Origin: an uncultured Bacilli bacterium
GTDB taxonomy: Bacteria > Bacillota_I > Bacilli_A > RF39 > UBA660
Direction: 5' to 3'
Length of the DNA stretch: 10,394 nucleotides
NCBI GenBank assembly: GCA_947632295.1
Contig: CANROQ010000020.1
Span: forward strand, 1-10,394
The notes under the pieces were generated by a model. That model saw nothing but the letters and a program-made list of their open reading frames with translations, had not been told where the DNA came from and searched no databases. The position numbers were made by a program, and so were the translations under genes. Shown one piece after another: positions 1-6,489 of this stretch (position 1 is the stretch's first letter; every line of letters begins with the position of its first letter).

Positions 1-107
1 AGATATATTTATAATAATTATATCTCTTTGTTAATAACATAACTTTAAAATTCTATTTTTATTATTAATATTTTATTTATATTACGTTTTTAAAGATTTA
101 AACAACA

Positions 108-116
108 ATTATAACA
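108..116 (-). promoter_or_regulatory. Candidate extended -10 box downstream of the R-M operon
   Basis: The minus strand reads TGTTATAAT here, the same extended -10 nonamer found in front of other genes in this window. It lies just past the stop of the mcrC-like gene and points off the left edge, so it may drive the next minus-strand gene. No convincing -35 hexamer is seen at the normal distance. A possible ATG at 40-38 opens a frame to the edge but has no good ribosome binding site, so I do not call a gene. Confidence 0.3.
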
Positions 117-140
117 TAAAATTTTAGTTTCATATTATTT

Positions 141-1235
141 TTACTTTAGTTGTTCTTTTTTTAAATCTCCCAATTGCTTATCAATAATATTTAATAAATC
201 ACATGATATTTTTTTCCATTTTTGAGATAAATCAATTGTTATAAATTGTATTTTAGCGCCTACTATTCCATGTATTTTAGATACAACATTACAATCGTAA
301 GATTCGTCAATAGAATTATAATTATATGGAAGTGGATATAATAAAATACCTTTTAAATTATTATTAACATTTATATTATTTAAATATGACATCATTTGAT
401 ACATATTTTCACTAATTAACGATTCTTTATCAAAATTAACATTTGTATATTTTTTCTTATATTTTGTATCTATTACAATCGTTTCATCACTTGAAGTTAT
501 TAAAGTATCTATTTTCATAATAGGTAATAATGATTGATTTCCACCAGTTAATTGCCAATCTAATTGATGTTGATATTCAATTTTATATTTTCTTGGTAAT
601 TCTTTTTCATAAAATTTATAAACAAATAATTCAAATACATATTGCATTTTTTTGTCATCGCTAAATAAATCATAAAACATATATTTTCCCTTTTGATCAC
701 TTAACATTTGACTATTATATATTAATTCACAAATCTTTAATATATAAAAATAATAATAATTAGACCTATTAAAAATCAATTTCTTAAATGCATCTTTTTT
801 TATTTCAACATAATCAACTTGACTAAAATATAATATAACCTTATTTAATTTTTTCTTATTTTCAGCATTAATATCAATAGTCTTATATAATCTAATCGCT
901 ATATATTTTAAAATTTGATTATATATATTATTTTCTTCTAAATCATCAAATTCACAATATATCTTACAATTTTTTAAAGACTGCTTATTTATGGTAGATA
1001 TAATGTCAATTTTACCTTTTACTGTATTTAATTCATCACATTTTTCATTATATTCTTTATAAAGACCTCTTTTGATTATTTTATTTATATTAAGTAAAAA
1101 TAACTCAGCAAAGATATTTGAGGAATCAAAATCATCCTCGGACGATAAACTATTGAAATCTTTTTTATCAAATTTATCCCATATATAACTATACATGAAT
1201 AAAACGTTTTTAATAGGTACTTTAAACTTATTCAT
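141..1235 (-). CDS. McrC-like nuclease subunit of a LlaJI-type restriction system
   Basis: A 364-residue McrC-family protein, the nuclease half of the McrB/McrC-type restriction complex and equivalent in position to R2.LlaJI. The N-terminal part carries the McrC-like GKIDI segment (about 74-78). The C-terminal half holds a PD-(D/E)XK nuclease core: IMKIDTLI (239-246, Asp243), then IVIDTKYKK (253-261, Asp256 and Lys258 as the D-x-K pair), then NMYQMMSYL (277-285), matching the conserved NxYQ helix. Upstream, LFSDDKKMQYVFELFVYKF (190-208) fits the linker helix of the family. In McrBC the McrC subunit cuts DNA and stimulates the GTPase of McrB. It starts with ATG 13 bases after the mcrB-like stop, with only a weak AGG ribosome site, so translation may be coupled. 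It is the last gene of the four-gene operon. The family call is firm; assignment to a LlaJI-type system rests on the neighbours. Confidence 0.9.
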   Translation of the reverse strand: MNKFKVPIKNVLFMYSYIWDKFDKKDFNSLSSEDDFDSSNIFAELFLLNINKIIKRGLYKEYNEKCDELNTVKGKIDIISTINKQSLKNCKIYCEFDDLEENNIYNQILKYIAIRLYKTIDINAENKKKLNKVILYFSQVDYVEIKKDAFKKLIFNRSNYYYFYILKICELIYNSQMLSDQKGKYMFYDLFSDDKKMQYVFELFVYKFYEKELPRKYKIEYQHQLDWQLTGGNQSLLPIMKIDTLITSSDETIVIDTKYKKKYTNVNFDKESLISENMYQMMSYLNNINVNNNLKGILLYPLPYNYNSIDESYDCNVVSKIHGIVGAKIQFITIDLSQKWKKISCDLLNIIDKQLGDLKKEQLK

Positions 1236-1248
1236 AAAATATACCTAC

Positions 1249-2979
1249 TTATAGTAATTTTTTATAATTATCTATTTTGGATTCTTCATCTATAAAATAT
1301 TCTTGAAGCAAAGGTAATATTTCATATTCAATAATTTCATCATAAAATTTTTGAAAATTATTAGAATCAATTTTATCGTTACAAATAAAATATGAATGTC
1401 CAATTTCAAAATCTTTACTTAAATCTTCACAAATAGCTTTATTGACATTATTCATTTTTGTTATTATTTGATTAATATTATTTTCACTAATTCCATTTTT
1501 ATTTTTTAACCAATCTTTAAATTTTTGAGAAGAAAATTTAGGACTGACATGATAGAAAGCAAATCTTCTTCTTAAGGCATAATCTACCATAGCTAATGAT
1601 CTATCAGCTGTATTCATAGTTCCAATTATAAAAATATTATCAGGAATTTTAAATTCTTTTCTAGAATATGGTAAAATTACATATTCATAATCATCACTAA
1701 CAAAATCATATCGTTTATCAGCTTCGATTAATTTCATTAACTCACCAAATATTTTACTTAAATTTCCTCTATTAATTTCATCGATAATAACATAATATTT
1801 TTTGTCTTTATTAGCTAATGCAGTTTCGACAAATTCACGAAACATACCAGGAGTAACTACAAATTTTCCTTCGTCATTTTGTTTTGGTCTTATTCCCTCT
1901 ATAAAATCTTCATATGAAAAACTTTGATGAAATTGTACTGATAAAATTTGATCTTTCGATTTGTGACCAATAATTGAATACGCTAATCTTTTAGCCATAA
2001 ATGTTTTTCCAACTCCTGGTGAACCTTTTAATATGATGTTTTTCTTTCGCATTAATAATCGACATAACTTATCATACTCATCTTGTTCATCAATGAATAC
2101 GTCTTGCAAAAATAACTCTTTATCGTAATATACTTTCAAAAATTTAATATAATGATTTAACGCTGCAGAATTTATTCTATTTGAATTAGTTTCTCTATAT
2201 TTAAATTTTTCACTATTAATTATTGCTGGAACAATTTCCATTAATTCTTCATAAATTTTGATTTCAAATATTCTTTTTGTTATTAATCCATCATTAATAG
2301 ATTCTTTAGACATCAAATCAATTTGATCTATATATGCTTCTACACTATTTATAGATTCATTATTATCTAATAACCATTTTCTAAACTTTTCTCTCATATC
2401 ATTATTTTCTCCTTCATTGATACTATTATTTTTTACATAATCCTTTTTTATAATTTTAATAATATCATCTTTAAGAACTGGATATATTATATTTGAATTT
2501 TCTCCTTTTTCAATAATCAAATCACATAATATCGCAATTACTATACCTCTAAATTTTTTAACATTTTCATTTTGATTGTCAAATTTAATATTTAAACGAT
2601 TATTATTATCTACAGTGCATTCTGGTTTACCAATACTAAAATTTTGAGTAATCAGTAAATAATTATTACGTTGTTCGAAATAATCTCTCAAATTTTCATG
2701 AAAATCATTTATGGATAACATCTTTATTACTTCATCCATTTTTAAAATATATTCCTTTGTTTTAAAAACATCGACAATAAATTCATCGGTATCACATTTT
2801 AGAAAATCTTTCATTTGATTTATCAATTCATTGTTAGTATTTAAAAAATAACCTGCTGTTGACCTATCTTTTGTTACTCCATCTTTTTTTAAACTAGTAT
2901 ATTTAAATATATTTGATCTAACAGATTCAGTATTACTTAATTTAATCTTCATCTTATTGTCTTCTAAAAAACCAGCCAT
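1249..2979 (-). CDS. McrB-like AAA+ GTPase subunit of a LlaJI-type restriction system
   Basis: A 576-residue protein with a C-terminal McrB-type AAA+ domain, equivalent in position to R1.LlaJI. Visible motifs are Walker A GSPGVGKT (319-326), Walker B YYVIIDEINRGN (395-406), the McrB signature GTMNTADRS (453-461, containing the NTAD element tied to GTP binding), the arginine-rich RRRFAF (470-475) and the late IGHSYF segment (526-531). Residues 1-290 would be the DNA-recognition and assembly part; I do not recognise an McrB DUF3578 or EVE domain there. Residues 196-225 look like the helical N-terminal domain of tyrosine recombinases, which is only an impression. McrB-type proteins form hexameric rings that hydrolyse GTP and move DNA to the nuclease. 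The ATG is set by GGAGGTGA at 2984-2991. The gene begins 43 bases after the second methyltransferase and may also have its own promoter. Confidence 0.92.
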   Translation of the reverse strand: MAGFLEDNKMKIKLSNTESVRSNIFKYTSLKKDGVTKDRSTAGYFLNTNNELINQMKDFLKCDTDEFIVDVFKTKEYILKMDEVIKMLSINDFHENLRDYFEQRNNYLLITQNFSIGKPECTVDNNNRLNIKFDNQNENVKKFRGIVIAILCDLIIEKGENSNIIYPVLKDDIIKIIKKDYVKNNSINEGENNDMREKFRKWLLDNNESINSVEAYIDQIDLMSKESINDGLITKRIFEIKIYEELMEIVPAIINSEKFKYRETNSNRINSAALNHYIKFLKVYYDKELFLQDVFIDEQDEYDKLCRLLMRKKNIILKGSPGVGKTFMAKRLAYSIIGHKSKDQILSVQFHQSFSYEDFIEGIRPKQNDEGKFVVTPGMFREFVETALANKDKKYYVIIDEINRGNLSKIFGELMKLIEADKRYDFVSDDYEYVILPYSRKEFKIPDNIFIIGTMNTADRSLAMVDYALRRRFAFYHVSPKFSSQKFKDWLKNKNGISENNINQIITKMNNVNKAICEDLSKDFEIGHSYFICNDKIDSNNFQKFYDEIIEYEILPLLQEYFIDEESKIDNYKKLL

Positions 2980-2996
2980 AGCTTCACCTCCACTTT

Positions 2997-3025
2997 ATTA
3001 TAACACAAAAAGAATATAATGTTTA
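2997..3025 (-). promoter_or_regulatory. Candidate internal promoter for the restriction genes
   Basis: The gap between the second methyltransferase and the mcrB-like gene holds TATAAT (2997-3002) with an upstream TG (extended -10, TGTTATAAT). A TAAACA -35 box (3020-3025, 4 of 6 matches to TTGACA) lies at a 17-base spacing. The -35 box overlaps the methyltransferase stop codon. Predicted transcription would start near 2990, leaving a leader of about 11 bases with the ribosome site at its very 5' end. The same compact layout is seen before the enolase and lipoprotein genes here, which supports it. Confidence 0.5.
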
Positions 3026-4156
3026 TTCAAATACGCCTGTTTTAATTACTTCTTTTATAACTGCTAACATAACATCAACAACAATACTATTACCAGCTTG
3101 TTTATATGCTTGCGCCCTTGATACAACAATTTTATAATCGTCAGGGAATCCCATTAATCGATGTGCTTCTCTTTCGGTAAGCATTCTTATTTCTCCTACA
3201 TCTGTCATATAGTTATCTACTCCTGCCCGATGTCTATTACCCATTGTAGACAATACTGTTCTAGCTATTTTTCTATCAATCTCAAGTGATGTTTTAAATG
3301 TTTTAGTCCCAGTACACATCACATATTTTTTTAATAATGGTGATAGTATATATTTTGAATCTACTTCTCCAGGTTCATTTATTAATTTTATTTCACCATT
3401 TTTAGATATGAAGTTTCCTTCTTTTACCTTAGATAACAACAAATCAGGTAAATAAAATTTTAATTTTCTTTTTTTAGGATATTTAAACTCATTTTTTAGT
3501 TTAATATCTTTTCTAAATCCTACAACAAATAATCTTCTCCTAGTTTGTGGAATACCATAATCTTCAGCATTTAATATTTCTTGATGAATATCATATCCTA
3601 ATTCTTTATATGCTTCTTGCATTATTGTCCATGTTTGACCTTTATCATGAGTAGTTAATCCTCGTACGTTTTCATAAATAAATACTTTGGGATTTGTTTC
3701 TCTAATTATTCTAGCATATTCATAAAATAATGTACCTCTAGTATCTTCTAATCCACCTTGAAAACCTACTGTTGAAAAACTTTGGCAAGGTGATCCACCA
3801 ATTAATAAATCTATTTTATCTTTATAATCAGTACCATCTAATAAATTAATATCCAAATGAAAATCATCTTCGTCAATATCATAATTAGCCATATAACTAT
3901 CTTTGACAAAATTATGTTTTTTGCTCTTAGAAGAATATAATAAATCAACATATTCTTTTTTTTCTTTTTTTGTACCCATATTTTTAATTTTTTTCAATTC
4001 TTCTTCAGCATCATAGTCTATTTCAATATCACCATTATCACAAGCAAAAACAATTTGATGGTTGATTCCTAATCTTTTTAAAGCTTGTTCTGGTGCACCA
4101 ATACCACTAAATAAAGTACCAACTTTTAAAATATTTTGTTTCTTTTCATTCTTCAA
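3023..4156 (-). CDS. DNA (cytosine-5) methyltransferase, second of the pair (M2)
   Basis: A 377-residue C5-cytosine DNA methyltransferase that would transfer a methyl group from SAM to cytosine within the system's recognition site. Motifs appear in the usual order: motif I LFSGIGAPEQAL (15-26, SAM binding), motif IV GGSPCQSFS with catalytic Cys124, motif VI YENVRG (161-166), motif VIII QTRRRLFVVG (204-213), motif IX around RMLTEREAHRLMGF (324-337) and motif X QAGNSIVV (353-360). The target recognition domain lies between VIII and IX, about 215-320. It is clearly paralogous to the neighbouring methyltransferase up to motif VIII but differs in this recognition region, as expected if the two enzymes read opposite strands of an asymmetric site. 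The start is TTG at 4156-4154, directly after an in-frame TAA and 7 bases from an AAGGTG ribosome site. A nearby ATG at 4149 is out of frame. It ends 43 bases before the mcrB-like gene. Confidence 0.95.
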   Translation of the reverse strand: MKNEKKQNILKVGTLFSGIGAPEQALKRLGINHQIVFACDNGDIEIDYDAEEELKKIKNMGTKKEKKEYVDLLYSSKSKKHNFVKDSYMANYDIDEDDFHLDINLLDGTDYKDKIDLLIGGSPCQSFSTVGFQGGLEDTRGTLFYEYARIIRETNPKVFIYENVRGLTTHDKGQTWTIMQEAYKELGYDIHQEILNAEDYGIPQTRRRLFVVGFRKDIKLKNEFKYPKKRKLKFYLPDLLLSKVKEGNFISKNGEIKLINEPGEVDSKYILSPLLKKYVMCTGTKTFKTSLEIDRKIARTVLSTMGNRHRAGVDNYMTDVGEIRMLTEREAHRLMGFPDDYKIVVSRAQAYKQAGNSIVVDVMLAVIKEVIKTGVFE

Positions 4157-4163
4157 TTATCTA

Positions 4164-4170
4164 CACCTTC
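4164..4170 (-). promoter_or_regulatory. Ribosome binding site that fixes a TTG start
   Basis: GAAGGTG on the minus strand sits 7 bases upstream of TTG at 4156. The codon immediately before that TTG is TAA, and there is no in-frame ATG before motif I, so the methyltransferase must start at this rare codon. Confidence 0.75.
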
Positions 4171-4183
4171 ATTCTAAAAGTTA

Positions 4184-5281
4184 TCAAAAAATATCTAATT
4201 GTAATAATTCAATTAATATTTTTTCAAATATATTAACTACAATACTATTACCAGCTTGTCTATACATTTGAACATCAGGAACAACTATTTTAAAATCATC
4301 AGCAAAGCCCATTAGTCTTAAACACTCTCTTGGAGTTAATTTGCGAATAACACCTTGCTCGTTATTCCACTTTGCTAAATAAGCATGTTGCATAACATCT
4401 TGATTATGTCTTTTTTTATCATATTTTTCAAAAACAAAATCACCATTCCAATTAAATTGTTGATTTGCTTTTTCACACATAATTATATCATTATTGATTC
4501 TAGCTCTATTTTTATACTTTGGATTTGTAACAAATTCAAAACCTTTTTTTCCTAAATAATATTTTGGATCAACAATCTCCTCTAAATAATCAAACATTGT
4601 AGTGGTTAATTTTTCTTTTTGAGGAAATTTAAAATCACGAGCAAGTTTGATATCCTCTCTAATGCCCACAACAAACAATCTTGGTCTATTTTGAGGAATA
4701 CCATAATCTTTAGCATTTAAAATTGGATCATCATTAATAAAAATTTTATATTTTAATTTTTTAAAAGTTTTTTTAATAGTTTTCCATGTTTCTCCATTAT
4801 CGTGATTAAGTATTCCACGAACATTTTCAAATATGAAAACTTTCGGTTCGCAATCCCTTATTAATCTAGCATATTCATAAAATAAAGTTCCTCTAGTATC
4901 GTTGAATCCTCCTCTTTTTCCAATTATTGAAAAACTTTGACATGGTGAACCACCGACAAGTAAATCAACTTTACCTTTATAATAATTGCCATCAATAAAT
5001 CTAATATCTTGATGAAAATCTTTTTTATCTATATTATAATTGGCCATATATGATTCTTCCATATAATTTGGTTTACCAGTTTTTAAATACAAATTATCAA
5101 TAAATTTTTTTTCTTCTTCATATGATAAATTACTAATCATCTTTTTAATTTCTTTTTCAGTTTCTTGTAGTTCTCTTTCACCATTATCACAAGCAAATAC
5201 TAACTTATAATCAATTTTTTGTTTATTCATTGCTTGCTCAACAGCACCAATTCCACTAAAAACAGTAGCCAACCGAATCAT
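4184..5281 (-). CDS. DNA (cytosine-5) methyltransferase, first of the pair (M1)
   Basis: A 365-residue C5-cytosine DNA methyltransferase, first gene of the R-M operon. It has motif I VFSGIGAVEQA (7-17), motif IV GGSPCQSFS with catalytic Cys114, motif VI FENVRG (151-156), motif VIII QNRPRLFVVG (197-206), motif IX near RKLTPRECLRLMGF (313-326) and motif X QAGNSIVV (342-349). The stretch from about 205 to 310 is the target recognition domain and differs from that of its downstream paralogue. Both share a long insert between motifs I and IV containing SYMANY and DFH segments. Modification genes first, restriction genes last matches the LlaJI order and lets protection precede cutting. The ATG has a near-ideal AAAGGAGG site at 5289-5296, 7 bases away. 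The stop is TGA followed at once by TAA. In LlaJI the first methyltransferase also controls operon expression; whether that holds here is unknown. Confidence 0.95.
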   Translation of the reverse strand: MIRLATVFSGIGAVEQAMNKQKIDYKLVFACDNGERELQETEKEIKKMISNLSYEEEKKFIDNLYLKTGKPNYMEESYMANYNIDKKDFHQDIRFIDGNYYKGKVDLLVGGSPCQSFSIIGKRGGFNDTRGTLFYEYARLIRDCEPKVFIFENVRGILNHDNGETWKTIKKTFKKLKYKIFINDDPILNAKDYGIPQNRPRLFVVGIREDIKLARDFKFPQKEKLTTTMFDYLEEIVDPKYYLGKKGFEFVTNPKYKNRARINNDIIMCEKANQQFNWNGDFVFEKYDKKRHNQDVMQHAYLAKWNNEQGVIRKLTPRECLRLMGFADDFKIVVPDVQMYRQAGNSIVVNIFEKILIELLQLDIF

Positions 5282-5335
5282 ATAATTACCTCCTTTGAAT
5301 ATTTTATCATTTTTTTATTGTTTTGTCGCATATCT

Positions 5336-5363
5336 ATTATAATAAATTTAACTTTTTAAACAA
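5336..5363 (-). promoter_or_regulatory. Main promoter of the R-M operon
   Basis: A perfect TATAAT (5336-5341) is preceded by TTGTTT (5358-5363) at a 16-base spacing on the minus strand. The predicted start, near 5329, gives a leader of about 48 bases ending in AAAGGAGG before the first methyltransferase. A lone GC-rich pentamer, GCGAC (5325-5329), sits at the predicted transcription start. Confidence 0.7.
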
Positions 5364-5570
5364 AAAATAAAATATATTAAAATAATTCTCAACTTCAAAA
5401 TATTATTATGATCTTATATAAATTAACTTAATTAAGTTTATAATTTTCATATTATTATTGATACATATTTTATTCAGTATAAATATTATATCAATATTAT
5501 AGCAACAAATTAATACTTTTAATGCATATTTATTACATTTTTTTTATTTTCTTTATAATTATTAATACCA
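5364..5570. other. AT-rich non-coding stretch
   Basis: About 200 bases between the R-M promoter and the terminator of the neighbouring operon. I find no ribosome site with an open frame, no tRNA and no tandem repeat. The only structure noticed is the palindrome listed separately. It may contain upstream control elements for the R-M promoter. Confidence 0.6.
5425..5438. repeat. 14-base perfect palindrome upstream of the R-M promoter
   Basis: AACTTAATTAAGTT is a perfect inverted repeat about 60 bases upstream of the -35 box of the methyltransferase promoter. It could be an operator for a dimeric regulator, but in such AT-rich DNA it may be chance. No controller (C) protein gene is seen in the window. 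Confidence 0.35.
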
Positions 5571-5571
5571 C

Positions 5572-5595
5572 AAAAAAGAGCATAATTAAATGCTC
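5572..5595 (-). terminator. Rho-independent terminator of the zinc-ribbon/SPFH operon
   Basis: Read on the minus strand: a 6-bp stem GAGCAT/ATGCTC (5590-5595 with 5578-5583), a 6-base loop, and six U residues (5577-5572) directly after the stem. It lies 29 bases after the last gene of the operon. A T-run on the other side (5600-5606) could let it act weakly in both directions. Confidence 0.85.
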
Positions 5596-5624
5596 CTATT
5601 TTTTTCTTTTAAATTAGATATTTT

Positions 5625-6464
5625 TTAAAATCCTATTCCAGCAATTGTATTAGCAGCCATATTATAACCAATAAAATATAAAATGATTACTATAATACTA
5701 GCGCATATTAAATTAAAATAAATAGATTTATCAGCACTATCAAATTTAATTTCATCATTTATTGCCGTAAAGAATATTACTAATGAATATATCATACCTA
5801 CAATTGTAACAATTACTCCTAAATGAACATTAAGCCAACCAAATATTGGTGTTAATAAATACATTGTTAGGCAAGCTGGTACAAAAGAGACAGCTGTAAT
5901 TGTCAATAAACGCATATAATTGATATTTTTCTTAGCAATTAGACTAGCAACATAATAAATAGCCGCTATAGCAAACATAACCATTAAAATAATTATTAAA
6001 TGCTTTAAAGTAATACCCATCCAATCAATTGCTTTTAATTTTTCACCAACAGTAGCACAAGTAGTAAAGACACATTGTTTTCTTATTAAAGCCATTAAGA
6101 ATTCAACAACTACTCTTATAATCATGGTGCCAAGTGCGACAACACCAGCTAAAATGCAAGCTTTATCGACTTTAGAATATTCATCTATTTTTTCTTTTAA
6201 TGTCTTAATTGGCTTCATTAAACAATTAAATAAAAACATAAGAGTTGAAATAACAAATTTCATAAAATCACTATCAGCAGCTTTTTTAGCATTTGCTTTC
6301 ATTTCTAAAACAGTACTTGAAACTTTTTCTTTAAACTCTACTCCTTGTTTATTTTCTTCAGTTGGTGAAATTTCTTTGTTAGTATCATTATTTAATGCCA
6401 TACCACATCCAACACAAAATTTAGCCCCTTCTTTAACTTCTTTGCCACAATTTGGACATACCAT
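5625..6464 (-). CDS. Zinc-ribbon polytopic membrane protein, Yip1-like arrangement
   Basis: A 279-residue protein with an N-terminal zinc ribbon (Cys3, Cys6, Cys17, Cys20 in CPNCG...CVGCG), a charged linker to about 65, and about five or six hydrophobic segments at roughly 67-84, 102-127, 151-177, 186-210, 215-235 and 252-277. The ribbon would face the cytoplasm. The helix pattern recalls Yip1-type membrane proteins found with zinc ribbons in Firmicutes, but I cannot name an exact family or function. The start is ATG at 6464, set by AAGGAG 8 bases upstream. A GTG at 6473 would extend the frame by three codons but overlaps that ribosome site and is rejected. It follows the SPFH gene by 25 bases and is the last gene before the terminator, so it probably works at the membrane with its two operon partners, which also carry zinc ribbons. 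Confidence 0.75.
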   Translation of the reverse strand: MVCPNCGKEVKEGAKFCVGCGMALNNDTNKEISPTEENKQGVEFKEKVSSTVLEMKANAKKAADSDFMKFVISTLMFLFNCLMKPIKTLKEKIDEYSKVDKACILAGVVALGTMIIRVVVEFLMALIRKQCVFTTCATVGEKLKAIDWMGITLKHLIIILMVMFAIAAIYYVASLIAKKNINYMRLLTITAVSFVPACLTMYLLTPIFGWLNVHLGVIVTIVGMIYSLVIFFTAINDEIKFDSADKSIYFNLICASIIVIILYFIGYNMAANTIAGIGF

Positions 6465-6472
6465 TTTTAACA

Positions 6473-6478
6473 CTCCTT
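6473..6478 (-). promoter_or_regulatory. Ribosome binding site choosing the ATG at 6464
   Basis: AAGGAG on the minus strand, 8 bases before ATG 6464. An upstream in-frame GTG (6473-6471) touches this site and leaves no spacing, so the shorter protein starting MVCPNCG is preferred. Confidence 0.75.
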
Positions 6479-6489
6479 ACTTTTGATTA

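Noticed and set aside
1..25. 7-bp hairpin AGATATA/TATATCT at the left edge, possible terminator of the R-M operon
   Set aside because: The stem is all weak pairs except one G-C, the loop is long, and the sequence that would hold the U-run lies outside the window. It is over 100 bases past the last stop.
141..2979. Stand-alone type IV McrBC that cuts methylated DNA
   Set aside because: The pair is in one operon with two m5C methyltransferases in LlaJI order. A methyl-cutting McrBC next to active m5C enzymes would risk self-damage unless its specificity differed.
4062..4271. Plus-strand reading frame across the methyltransferase junction
   Set aside because: It overlaps two certain genes on the other strand, has no ribosome site and only mirrors their codons.
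5364..5570. Possible small RNA or CRISPR-like repeats in the intergenic stretch
   Set aside because: No direct repeats with regular spacing and no stable GC-containing stem were found.
6465..6473. GTG start giving a protein three residues longer for the zinc-ribbon membrane protein
   Set aside because: The GTG overlaps the AAGGAG ribosome site, which is properly spaced for ATG 6464.
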